From JANQEU01 sp965242805 (GTDB taxonomy: Bacteria > Bacteroidota > Bacteroidia > Cytophagales > Cyclobacteriaceae): a stretch of DNA of 64,000 bases. The notes beneath the pieces were generated by a model. That model worked only from the letters and a program-made list of their open reading frames with translations. It did not search any database and was not told the DNA's origin. The position numbers were made by a program, and so were the translations under genes. The DNA lies in the NCBI GenBank assembly GCA_965242805.1, contig CBDETD010000002.1:5518001-5582000 (forward strand), read 5' to 3'. Positions 53,973 through 62,180 of the stretch are shown piece by piece (position 1 is the first letter of the stretch; every line of letters begins with the position of its first letter).

Positions 53973-53998
53973 GTTACATTTAATGTAGTTGTAGTATT
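53973..53998. promoter_or_regulatory. candidate MarR operator
   Basis: The 11-bp dyad ACATTTAATGT (53976-53986) is followed by further TGTAG/TTGTAG-like half-sites. It lies just before the marR ATG at 54000, where MarR repressors often bind to control themselves. Support is positional and by symmetry only. Confidence 0.4.
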
Positions 53999-53999
53999 T

Positions 54000-54452
54000 A
54001 TGGGGGACCTCGAAAAAGATATTAAACAAAAAAAATTCCGAACGGAGTATAATAAGGCATTGGTGAATCTGATATTCACAAGTAATTACTTCCATCAACT
54101 TCAGTTATCTTTTCTGCGGAAATACGATCTCACGGTACCTCAATTCAATATCTTGAGGATCCTGCGAGGGCAATATCCCAATGCCTCAACAGTGAACTTG
54201 TTGATAGATAGAATGTTGGATAAGAGCTCCAATGCATCCAGAATCGTAGATAAGCTTGAAAACAAACAGCTTGTTATTCGAAAACAATGTCCATCTGACC
54301 GCAGGGCAGTGGACGTATTCATTTCGAAAGAAGGGCTTGATCTTTTATCCAAAATTGATGAAGAGTTTATTGATTGGGAGTCAGCGGTTTGCACATTGGA
54401 GGAGAATGAATGTGCGGAACTTAATCGTCTCCTTGACAAAATGAGGGGTTGA
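54000..54452 (+). CDS. MarR-family transcriptional regulator
   Basis: The 150-residue regulator has the winged helix (TVPQFNILRILRG, STVNLLIDRMLDKSSNASRIVDKLENKQLV) and the wing motif CPSDRRAVDVFISKEG (DRR). The longest frame starts with TTG at 53964 and adds a run of valines; the ATG at 54000 (MGDLEKDI) gives normal length. Cys123-like residues may sense oxidants, but that is only possible. It faces usp and diverges from the sigma-factor unit. Confidence 0.93.
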   Translation: MGDLEKDIKQKKFRTEYNKALVNLIFTSNYFHQLQLSFLRKYDLTVPQFNILRILRGQYPNASTVNLLIDRMLDKSSNASRIVDKLENKQLVIRKQCPSDRRAVDVFISKEGLDLLSKIDEEFIDWESAVCTLEENECAELNRLLDKMRG

Positions 54453-54454
54453 TC

Positions 54455-55375
54455 CTATAACTCCTGAATTGCCTCCCTGAAACCAGCCGTCATACCTTTA
54501 GGGCGAATAACCATCATAGGGATGTCCGAATCCATTTGTATCAATTTCTCAGCTTTACTTCCTATGAACAATGCAGTTGCTGCTGTTCTGCCTTTGGCCC
54601 CAAACATGATGACATCTGATTTTGTGTCTTTGGCATGATCGTAGATCTCTGCTATGACGTCATCGTCCTTGTCAAGTGTATAGGTCGTCTCGATATTAAC
54701 ATCACTGGTGTCAATGTTCTGCAGAAACTTCTTGTAGTCATTTTTAGCATGATTCTTCATGATCTTGCCAAACTCCTCAAAAGTCTTACCCGTATAATGG
54801 TACCCCGAAGGTACCTGGTAAACATTTTGTGTTATGATAGTATTTGAGTTTTTGGAAGCTCTTGTCAATTCTATCGCCTTTTCCAAAGCCATTTGAGAGT
54901 ATGATGAAAAGTCGAGAGGAACAAGCATGCGATCCATTTTGAATTCTGTTCCTTTTGGGATGACAAGTATCGAGCAACCTGCTCTACGCGCAAGTCTGTT
55001 AATTAATACACCACCTCCCTTTTTCTCATTTTTTCTACCAAGTACAATCAGGTCAACCTTTTCCTTCTCAGCAAACTTCATTATCTCCTTAGTGGCTTGA
55101 CCCTGCTTTACCACGTAATTGATTTTGACACCGGGACATGAGAAATGATCATCAATGAGGTCTTTGATCTCGGATTGCCTTTGTTCCAGGGCTTTATCAA
55201 GGATATCCGGAAACTCCTTAACCACATCGTCAGGTACATGAAAATCCCGAATAAGATTGATGAAATATATACTCTTGGAGGAAGATAGTTGACATACTTT
55301 GCATACGGCTTCAATCAACTCATAGTCCATGGATGATTGATCTATTCCTACAAGAATCTTATTGAATTTATACAT
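54455..55375 (-). CDS. tandem universal stress protein
   Basis: The 306-residue protein has two UspA domains (about 1-140 and 150-290). The first has VDLIVLGRKNEKKGGGVL; the second has FGAKGRTAATALFIGSKAEKLI with an ATP-binding G-x2-G-x(9)-G pattern. The first domain's Gly pattern is weaker. Usp proteins bind ATP or small ligands in stress. It is convergent with the MarR gene, separated by two bases. Confidence 0.92.
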   Translation of the reverse strand: MYKFNKILVGIDQSSMDYELIEAVCKVCQLSSSKSIYFINLIRDFHVPDDVVKEFPDILDKALEQRQSEIKDLIDDHFSCPGVKINYVVKQGQATKEIMKFAEKEKVDLIVLGRKNEKKGGGVLINRLARRAGCSILVIPKGTEFKMDRMLVPLDFSSYSQMALEKAIELTRASKNSNTIITQNVYQVPSGYHYTGKTFEEFGKIMKNHAKNDYKKFLQNIDTSDVNIETTYTLDKDDDVIAEIYDHAKDTKSDVIMFGAKGRTAATALFIGSKAEKLIQMDSDIPMMVIRPKGMTAGFREAIQEL

Positions 55376-55435
55376 ACCGAGTTAGGCTTCGACAATTAAT
55401 GATCGGTTAATTTAAGGATTCTTTGTGATCCGTGG

Positions 55436-55453
55436 AAATCACTAATGTGATTT
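55436..55453. repeat. dyad in the serC-usp gap
   Basis: AAATCAC (55436-55442) and GTGATTT (55447-55453) form perfect 7-bp arms around TAAT. It lies about 60 bp upstream of the usp start and is not followed by a T run, so it looks more like an operator than a terminator. The half-sites resemble those of CRP/FNR-type regulators only loosely. Confidence 0.4.
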
Positions 55454-55479
55454 GATCCTACCACTCTGATTGACTCTGT

Positions 55480-56550
55480 TTAAAAATTACTTATTGTGTC
55501 TACAAGTAATTCTACCTGTTCTTTTGAATGTGTTGGGAAATTAGCTATTCGGATATGTTCATTCTTAAATGATCCATAGCCTTTTCCTAAAATCATTCCT
55601 TTGGATGATAGATGATGAAGTAGTTTGTCATTTCCACCATTGACATTTGCAACACATACGGTTTTAGAACGGTTTTTAGCATCTATAATATATGGATTGA
55701 GTGCAGGGTGATCTTCAAATAGTTGATACAACAGTGTCGATTTGTAAATCGTCTCATTCTGTATCATACTAATCCCTCTTTGTAACATGTCATTTGCAAC
55801 TCTTGCCAGAAGATAAATATTCAATACGTTTGGAGTTTCAGGTGTCTGGTCTTTATCAGCATATTTCTTCAGACTACTAATGGAATGATAACTTCCTGTA
55901 AGAGCATTTTTAGATTTCTTATTATTAGCTATTTCCTGCACCTTGTTATTGACGATCCATACACCAAGACCTGCTGGCAATCCGAAACACTTTTGAACAG
56001 AAAAATAAGCTGTGTCAACTAATGAAAAGTCAATCTTTACAGCAGGGGAAATGCTTACAATATCCAGACTTATTATTTTCTCTGGAAAGCGTTCTCTTAA
56101 TTCCCGAAGCTTGACATTATCGAAAGTATAGCCAATACTGGTCTCATTCATCGTGACAGAAATCAGTTCCGCAGCTTCAGGTACCTCCCAGTTTTTAAAC
56201 TCATTTCCTCCCTCAGTCAAGGTCTGGGTTGATTTTAGACCATAGTCATTGGTAAAATCAAAAAACCTTTTGGAAAATGATCCATTAACAAAATGATGGG
56301 AACTTTTAACTATTAAATTCTGAATGATCCTTTCCCATATTTCTGTTGCCGAGGATGTGAAAAAAATCTCATATCCATCAGGTAGATTCAATACCTCAGA
56401 GAGGACGGTTCGTGTTTCCCGAAAGATCTCCATAAATCTCTCACCTCTATGGGAGATCGATGGAATTTTTTCCTTCAATGCGTTTTGTAAATGAAACGGA
56501 ACTGTATAAAATAATTCGGAAGGCCCTGGAGTGAAATGGACTTTGATCAT
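55480..56550 (-). CDS. serC: phosphoserine aminotransferase-like class V aminotransferase
   Basis: The 356-residue enzyme should convert 3-phosphohydroxypyruvate to phosphoserine. FTPGPSELFYTVP is the typical start, the PLP-binding lysine is in AYFSVQKCFGLPAGLG and SISHRGERFMEIFRET is conserved. The C-terminal RIANFPTHSKEQVELLV is as in the family. The serB-serA fusion upstream supports the role. The two are separated by the YtxJ-like gene and a 261-bp gap. Confidence 0.92.
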   Translation of the reverse strand: MIKVHFTPGPSELFYTVPFHLQNALKEKIPSISHRGERFMEIFRETRTVLSEVLNLPDGYEIFFTSSATEIWERIIQNLIVKSSHHFVNGSFSKRFFDFTNDYGLKSTQTLTEGGNEFKNWEVPEAAELISVTMNETSIGYTFDNVKLRELRERFPEKIISLDIVSISPAVKIDFSLVDTAYFSVQKCFGLPAGLGVWIVNNKVQEIANNKKSKNALTGSYHSISSLKKYADKDQTPETPNVLNIYLLARVANDMLQRGISMIQNETIYKSTLLYQLFEDHPALNPYIIDAKNRSKTVCVANVNGGNDKLLHHLSSKGMILGKGYGSFKNEHIRIANFPTHSKEQVELLVDTISNF

Positions 56551-56569
56551 CTGTTTGTGATTATCACTT

Positions 56570-56813
56570 TAAGGTGTAAATTTAAATCGTGACTTGGGTG
56601 CTGACTTTATAAAATCTAACAATATCTTCAGTACCGGGTTGGTGGCTGTTAAAACTGGACCACATCTGTGTTTTTAAACACGGACCCTTAGGCGATTTTG
56701 GGATAACAGTGGATAGTTGATGCATGCAGTTCGACCCAAATCTTATTGAAAAAGAGGTTTTATTCTAACCCAGGGAACATTTAGCTTTCGGAGTTTATCC
56801 GAAAGCTTTTTTT
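56570..56813 (+). ncRNA. candidate structured small RNA ending in an orphan terminator
   Basis: No reading frame fills the 261 bp between serC and the YtxJ-like gene. On the plus strand, a hairpin is possible at 56666-56683, an enclosing GGGTTG (56636-56641) can pair with CGACCC (56732-56737), and a GGTT-AACC stem lies at 56756-56770. A perfect terminator then follows. The 5' end and promoter are not resolved; the range is approximate. An insertion-sequence remnant (TTAAAACTGGACC looks like transposon ends) is an alternative. Confidence 0.4.
56783..56813 (+). terminator. strong intrinsic terminator on the plus strand
   Basis: AGCTTTCGGA (56783-56792), a 5-nt loop and TCCGAAAGCT (56798-56807) form a perfect 10-bp stem followed by seven T residues. 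It points along the plus strand, but flanking genes are on the minus strand. The minus-strand side lacks a T run, so it does not end the YtxJ-like transcript. Confidence 0.85.
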
Positions 56814-57195
56814 ATGCCCTGGATTCCATCCATTTAAACGTCCTGTTGATAATTTTTAGGGCAATTTTGATCTTTTTCACATTGATCATGTCATGGCTCT
56901 CATCATACATTGTGACACCGTCGGCGTACAATAGAACCTGGGGGGATTCATGCTCAACACCAGAGGAATCAGTTATCTCCTTGGACACCTCTCCATACTT
57001 GCTCTCGTCGAGCAAATACAGATCCAATTGGTCGTCTGGAATACTCCACTCTTCCTCCAATCTTTTCTTGATAGAAATACTCTCAGGGGAAGTAGGTCGA
57101 TGCTTGTAAACAAGCACCGGACGCTCTCTGGACTTCTCCAGTACCTCATCGAATTGGTCTATACCGCTAAGTTTATTCCAATGGATTGCAGGCAT
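56812..57195 (-). CDS. YtxJ/BrxC-like thioredoxin-fold protein without cysteines
   Basis: The 127-residue protein follows the bacillithiol-linked YtxJ (BrxC) family: ERPVLVYKHRPTSPESISIKKRLEEEW and VEHESPQVLLYADGV with the cis-proline. In active relatives the loop after KH carries a cysteine (KHSTRCSIS type). Here it reads KHRPTSPES, and the whole protein contains no cysteine. It therefore cannot do thiol-disulfide exchange in the usual way. It starts 66 bp after the serB-serA stop, in the same direction. Confidence 0.82.
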   Translation of the reverse strand: MPAIHWNKLSGIDQFDEVLEKSRERPVLVYKHRPTSPESISIKKRLEEEWSIPDDQLDLYLLDESKYGEVSKEITDSSGVEHESPQVLLYADGVTMYDESHDMINVKKIKIALKIINRTFKWMESRA

Positions 57196-57261
57196 GTAAA
57201 TTAATTTATCCCTAAATGAGAGAGTACTGTATTTTGAATAGTTGCTTTGGTCATCAAGTTA

Positions 57262-59154
57262 CTAATATAACACCCTAAATCGAATTGTAGCTTCAATTTT
57301 TTTCAATTCTTTAATCACATCCTGATCGTAATTTCGATCAATGTCGGTGATCACATAACCGACTGTTTCATTAGTCTTTAAGTACTGTCCGTTAATGTTT
57401 AAATCATGTTCGGCCAGTACATTATTTATTTTCGCAAGGATGCCTGGTTCATTGCGGTGAATGTGGATAAACCTATGGGCATCCTTCAGGGTTGGCAACA
57501 CAATATTAGGAAAATTCACGCTACCCGACGTTGAACCGGTGTTAATATATTCGATGAGTCGAGTCGGAACAAAATCGGCAATGTTCCTTTGGGCTTCCAA
57601 TGTGCTTCCACCTATATGTGGGGTGAGGATTGTATTTGGTAACCCCCTGAGCTCTGATATAAATTCATGATTGTTCGATAATGGTTCCTCGGGAAACACG
57701 TCCACACCTGTACCCCGGACCTTACCAGACTCAATGGCACCTTTCAGCGCATCAATTTGAACAACCTGACCACGACTTAGATTGAGGAAAATAACACCCT
57801 CTTTCATCTTATCAAATTCGGAACTTCCAATCAGGTTTTTATTTTCTTTTCTTCCGTCTACATGTAATGAAATGATATCACTTTGTTCCAATAGTTCAGT
57901 CATAGTTTCACATCTTACCGCATTTCCCAAAGCAAGTTTTTCTTCCAGATCGTAGTAAATCACTTTTAGTCCTAAGGTTTCCGCTACTATAGAAAGCTGG
58001 GAACCAATATTTCCGTATCCTATGATACCTAAGGTTTTCCCTCGGACTTCGAAACTGCTAGTGGCGGATTTCATCCATTGTCCGCTATGCATAGCATTCA
58101 CCTTATCAGGGAGGTTCCTCATGAGAAGAATAATCTCTGCAATAGCAAGCTCAACCACGGACCGGGTGTTGCTGTATGGCGCATTGAAAACAACTATTCC
58201 CTTGTCAAGACACCCTTGCAGATCAATTTGATTAGTACCTATGCAAAATGCGCCGATGGCGTGCAATCGTTTTGCATTTTGGAGGACCTTCGAGGTAATT
58301 TGAGTTTTGGAACGTATACAGACGATGGAGACGTCCTTTATCTTTTCAAACAACTCGTCTTCGTCCATTCCGGCAGGATGTACTTCAACGTTGTATCCTT
58401 CTTTCTGGAGTTTTTCAATACCATGATCGTGAATATTCTCCAATACCAAGACTTTAATGCGGTTTTTGGGGTAGGATAGAGCCCGATCCATTTTGTGATC
58501 AAAAAGAACCTCATCCAAATTTGGAGCTTCATGGTCAGCATTTTCGATCACATTATTCCTTTTGATGTTTTCGGTGAACGCATAAAACTTCTTTGCAAGG
58601 CCGGCTTTCTTTATTTCATAATCAGTGAAACCATCCCCCAAGACATGGACTTCACCCTCCAATTTGAGTGCTTCTATTTGTTTGGGTTTACCGTTATTTG
58701 AGGAAAGAATGTTTTCTTCGTCATATCCTACAATATTCCCATCCTTATCGTATTTGAATTCATTGGCATATACATTTTCTGGTTTGATACCGTAGTCCGC
58801 CACAATAGGAATGATGAAATCCTTAAAACCATTGGATAGAACATAGAATTGATCCGAATATTTCCTGATGAATTCTTTATTCCTCACGAATGAATTGGAG
58901 ACTTCATCTTTCAGCCTTTCAATAAGTTTTGGGAGGTGTTCCCTGTTAGCTTTTAAGATCTCCAATCGCTTGTCGAGAGATTCACGGAAGGATAATTTAC
59001 CTTCCATTCCCTGGTCGGTGACATCTTTTATCTGCTGGAGGGCAGTACTTTTATCAGGATTATCATCCAGGCATATTTCACCCAGGATGTCAAGGGCCTC
59101 TACCTTCGTGAAGGTAGAATCAAAATCAATAATGAAATGTTTCGAATTTTGCAT
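57262..59154 (-). CDS. serA: fusion of phosphoserine phosphatase (SerB) and 3-phosphoglycerate dehydrogenase (SerA)
   Basis: The 630-residue protein joins two steps of serine synthesis. The N-terminal HAD domain (1-215) has DFDST (Asp10, Asp12) and the motif IV acidic residues in VLGDGFTDYE. The dehydrogenase (about 225-545) has Rossmann GIIGYGNIGSQ, LSRGQVVQIDALKGAI and HIGGSTLEAQ with the catalytic histidine. A C-terminal ACT domain (about 555-630, HIHRNEPGILAKINNVLAEHDLNI) is the likely serine sensor. A GTG at 59196 would add 14 residues; the ATG at 59154 starts at the normal HAD beginning. Confidence 0.93.
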   Translation of the reverse strand: MQNSKHFIIDFDSTFTKVEALDILGEICLDDNPDKSTALQQIKDVTDQGMEGKLSFRESLDKRLEILKANREHLPKLIERLKDEVSNSFVRNKEFIRKYSDQFYVLSNGFKDFIIPIVADYGIKPENVYANEFKYDKDGNIVGYDEENILSSNNGKPKQIEALKLEGEVHVLGDGFTDYEIKKAGLAKKFYAFTENIKRNNVIENADHEAPNLDEVLFDHKMDRALSYPKNRIKVLVLENIHDHGIEKLQKEGYNVEVHPAGMDEDELFEKIKDVSIVCIRSKTQITSKVLQNAKRLHAIGAFCIGTNQIDLQGCLDKGIVVFNAPYSNTRSVVELAIAEIILLMRNLPDKVNAMHSGQWMKSATSSFEVRGKTLGIIGYGNIGSQLSIVAETLGLKVIYYDLEEKLALGNAVRCETMTELLEQSDIISLHVDGRKENKNLIGSSEFDKMKEGVIFLNLSRGQVVQIDALKGAIESGKVRGTGVDVFPEEPLSNNHEFISELRGLPNTILTPHIGGSTLEAQRNIADFVPTRLIEYINTGSTSGSVNFPNIVLPTLKDAHRFIHIHRNEPGILAKINNVLAEHDLNINGQYLKTNETVGYVITDIDRNYDQDVIKELKKIEATIRFRVLY

Positions 59155-59174
59155 AGGTTCGAGAAAACAATCGC

Positions 59175-59182
59175 CAAAAATA
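59175..59182 (-). promoter_or_regulatory. candidate -7 box for the serB-serA fusion
   Basis: On the minus strand, TATTTTTG exactly fits TAnnTTTG and ends 20 nt before the ATG at 59154. No TTG lies at -33. It sits within the 28-bp gap to the divergent serine hydrolase gene and supports the shorter start of the fusion. Confidence 0.4.
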
Positions 59183-60442
59183 ATGAGGGGTTTCACTATT
59201 AGAAGATGTGCATGCAGTTTATTGTTCCTTAATATTCCATTTTTAATATTTTGTCAAAAAAGTGATTCCTCAAATGCAATATTTTCAAAAATTGATTCTG
59301 TAATTGCAGAAGGCATTAAACAACAGGCATTTCCTGGAGCGGTGCTTCATGTTTTACAAGGTGATTCCACCTTGATTCATAAAGCCTATGGACATCATAC
59401 CTATGATAGCATTCGTGTGATGCTTAGGAATGATATTTTCGATTTGGCGTCCGTGACGAAGGTCAGTGCAGCTACTTTGTCGCTTATGATGCTTTACGAT
59501 GAAGGTCATTTGGATCTTGACGCCAAAGTCAGTGATTACGTCCCTTGGTTAAAAGGAAACAGGAGAGGCAAGGCGAACATAAGGGAAACACTTGCTCATC
59601 AGGCGGGATGGCGCCCATGGATACCGTATTATCAGGATATGATAAAAGAAGGCGAATATAAAAAGAGATATTTTCGTCAGGATTCATCGGAGAATTATCC
59701 TGTCAAAGTCAAAGAAGGATTATATCTCACAAGGAAGAACTACGATTTCATAAAAAAGAAAATAAAGAGATCGGACTTCGATGAAGATCGGGGATTTATT
59801 TACTCAGGTTTGTTTTTTTATATGATCCCTGAAATTGTTGAAACGACGACAGGATTAAAATTTGAATCGTATCTCCGTCAAAACTTTTACTCAAAAGTTG
59901 GTGCAGAAACCACTTGTTTTAAGCCAACCGATAAATTTGATCTGTCCAGAATTGTGCCTACGGAAGTTGACACTTTCTTTAGAATGGAACCTATTCATGG
60001 CACTGTTCATGACGAAGGAGCGATTGTCATGGGTGGAATTTCCGGTAATGCCGGTCTGTTTTCTAATTCTCAGGACCTGTCAAAGGTGTGGAAAGTGTTC
60101 CTCAATAAAGGCATGAATGACACACTTCAACTTATTGAACCGAGTACGATCGAATTGTTCACCACCGCTCACTTTCCAGCTAATGACAACAGAAGGGGTC
60201 TTGGATTTGATAAACCCTTGCTGGAATATGACTCGCTAAAAAGCAGTGTAGCTATGGAAGTTAGTCATCGAAGTTTCGGACACACTGGGTATACAGGGCC
60301 GTTGGTCTGGGCAGACCCGGAGAATGACCTGCTATTCATTTTTTTGTGTAATAGAGTATACCCAACCCGAAATCAGCGAATGATTTACGAATTGGGTATT
60401 CGTCCAAAAGTTCAGCAGTTGGTGTATCAACTGCTGGAATGA
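59183..60442 (+). CDS. secreted beta-lactamase-fold serine hydrolase
   Basis: The 419-residue protein has a signal sequence (MRGFTIRRCACSLLFLNIPFLIF) and the class C beta-lactamase/DD-peptidase fold: Ser90-x-x-Lys93 in DLASVTKVSAATLSLMMLY, Tyr in GFIYSGLFFY and the third motif HTGYTGPLVW. It resembles the C-terminal domain that Bacteroidota often fuse to glycoside hydrolase family 3 enzymes, here alone. A longer frame from 58868 lies inside the serB-serA gene on the other strand and is rejected. Likely acts on cell-wall peptides or small esters. Confidence 0.9.
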   Translation: MRGFTIRRCACSLLFLNIPFLIFCQKSDSSNAIFSKIDSVIAEGIKQQAFPGAVLHVLQGDSTLIHKAYGHHTYDSIRVMLRNDIFDLASVTKVSAATLSLMMLYDEGHLDLDAKVSDYVPWLKGNRRGKANIRETLAHQAGWRPWIPYYQDMIKEGEYKKRYFRQDSSENYPVKVKEGLYLTRKNYDFIKKKIKRSDFDEDRGFIYSGLFFYMIPEIVETTTGLKFESYLRQNFYSKVGAETTCFKPTDKFDLSRIVPTEVDTFFRMEPIHGTVHDEGAIVMGGISGNAGLFSNSQDLSKVWKVFLNKGMNDTLQLIEPSTIELFTTAHFPANDNRRGLGFDKPLLEYDSLKSSVAMEVSHRSFGHTGYTGPLVWADPENDLLFIFLCNRVYPTRNQRMIYELGIRPKVQQLVYQLLE

Positions 60443-60443
60443 T

Positions 60444-62180
60444 TTATTTTACAAAAATCTCTGCTTTAGCACTTAAAGTTTCATTGCCAAGTTTGTCAAG
60501 AGCTCTAACCTTATAGCTTACAACTCCAACAGAGTTCAGTGTGACCGGTTTTACATATCTCTGCTCAGGTTGATCATTGATCGAGTAGAAAACTACATCT
60601 GTATCAATGATCTCATCTGTTGCTCCCAGATACAATTTTACCCCTTTGGTATGTACCTCCAGAGATTCCGGATATTCGTCAAGGTTTATTGTACCTACAG
60701 GTTCCATACTAAGAATTCTTTCAACAATTGGTCCGTTCTTATCCACTCTGAAGCAGAATGATTTCGAATCTGAATTATTCACATTATCAATGCCAGTGTA
60801 CTCAATCTTGTAAGTTCCCTCATCAGCTATTGTAAAAGCTTCATCATAGGTTAAGTATTCACCTCCATTGATTCGATATTGAATCTCCTTTACACCCGCT
60901 CCATAGTCTACTGCTTTCAGGTTGATCTTGGTTTCATTGGTTATAAACATTGTGTCCCTTGTGAAATATTGACTGCCATCGAAAGAATTGGACAATGAAG
61001 GGGAAACGTTGTCCAATTGGTAATACTTTTTGGAAACGCCAGAAGGATCATTCAATGTCATATGATTATTACCTACTTTATCTGTTGCGTAATATGTTAC
61101 CGAATGCCTTCCATTTACATCGGGAAGTGCAAAAGGTCCTTCATAGGTTGTTTCATTTTTGTTATCAATTAAATAGCTAATGGACTCCACCCCAGCTCTG
61201 TTGTCCTCAGAAGTGAGTTTAACATTTGTTCGTGAGGACACATAGACGACTTTTCCATTGTCAAATTGGTCACCTTCAATGATTGACTCAACTTCAGGCA
61301 ATGTCTTATCAAGGTAGAAGTCGATTTTCTTCTCTTCTTCAAAGTTACCTACATTGTCTTCACTGTAATATGAAAGTGAATGACTACCGTCCTCAACTCC
61401 GTACATAGATACGAATCCATTATATAAAGCTCTCTGGCCACCATCGACAGAATAGTAGGTTCTTTTCAAACCACTTGATGAATCCACTCCTTCAAATTTG
61501 ACTTTAGTTCGGGCTGAGAATATTTGCTGCATGAAATCATTTTCTACCAAATACGAGGTTACTGGTGCAGTGACATCAACGGTGAATTTATATTCATCAA
61601 CTTCTCCCACATTCCCCACTTTGTCAACTGCGTAATATTTATAAGTATATTGTCCATCTTCAGAGACTTCAGATGCATTGTTGTAGCTTTCAAAGCTCCC
61701 AGCATTCTTGGATAGGTAAATCTCCTCAAGACCGGACAACCAATCCTTGGAAGTTGCACCAACCTCCAGGTTTTTTCCATAATAAGTGGTAGGTCCACTA
61801 ATGTATGTAGGGGCACCCTTAAAATCTACCGAAACTTCAGGTGCAGTTCCGTCTCTGTAAACCGGAAACATTACCTCTTGTTCTGGTGTGATCTTCTTTT
61901 TAGTGACGGGATCATAGGCCCACCTGGTCCTTATCCAATTGACACCTTCGGTGTCCAGATAGATGGGATTGTTCTGGGCTGTAGTATCTCCTAATCGAGT
62001 GGAATTTGAACCGTCCTGACTTTGAGATACGAAAAGGTAAACCGGCTGGTTAGCTTGCCAAAAAAGCTTGCCATCTTCACCCACATGATAATTCTTCTCA
62101 TGGGAAAGTTGCTCCTGTGCAGACAGAGTCATTCCAGTCAGCAACATCATTAGTAAAAAGGAGTTTCTCAATGATTTCAT
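60444..62180 (-). CDS. secreted protein with repeated Ig-like OmpL47-type domains
   Basis: The 578-residue protein has a signal peptide (ending near MTLSAQ) and about five beta-sandwich repeats of roughly 90 residues with the core YYxxDxVGN (YKYYAVDKVGNVGEV, LSYYSEDNVGNFEE, VTYYATDKVGNNHM, IEYTGIDNVNNSDS). The pattern is that of OmpL47-type/Ig-like domains; calcium-binding Asp/Asn residues may be present. No anchor or sorting domain was seen at the C-terminus. It is convergent with the serine hydrolase, one base apart. The ATG at 62180 is preferred over the frame start at 62210. Confidence 0.85.
   Translation of the reverse strand: MKSLRNSFLLMMLLTGMTLSAQEQLSHEKNYHVGEDGKLFWQANQPVYLFVSQSQDGSNSTRLGDTTAQNNPIYLDTEGVNWIRTRWAYDPVTKKKITPEQEVMFPVYRDGTAPEVSVDFKGAPTYISGPTTYYGKNLEVGATSKDWLSGLEEIYLSKNAGSFESYNNASEVSEDGQYTYKYYAVDKVGNVGEVDEYKFTVDVTAPVTSYLVENDFMQQIFSARTKVKFEGVDSSSGLKRTYYSVDGGQRALYNGFVSMYGVEDGSHSLSYYSEDNVGNFEEEKKIDFYLDKTLPEVESIIEGDQFDNGKVVYVSSRTNVKLTSEDNRAGVESISYLIDNKNETTYEGPFALPDVNGRHSVTYYATDKVGNNHMTLNDPSGVSKKYYQLDNVSPSLSNSFDGSQYFTRDTMFITNETKINLKAVDYGAGVKEIQYRINGGEYLTYDEAFTIADEGTYKIEYTGIDNVNNSDSKSFCFRVDKNGPIVERILSMEPVGTINLDEYPESLEVHTKGVKLYLGATDEIIDTDVVFYSINDQPEQRYVKPVTLNSVGVVSYKVRALDKLGNETLSAKAEIFVK

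Noticed and set aside
56729..56737. GTTCGACCC resembling a tRNA T-loop
   Set aside because: The flanking bases cannot form the T-stem or an acceptor stem; no tRNA is present.
58078..58479. 133-codon plus-strand frame opposite the serB-serA fusion
   Set aside because: It lies fully within a conserved coding region and shows no domain.
58868..59182. N-terminal extension of the serine hydrolase frame
   Set aside because: It is antisense to the conserved SerB domain and has no family match; the signal sequence starts at 59183.
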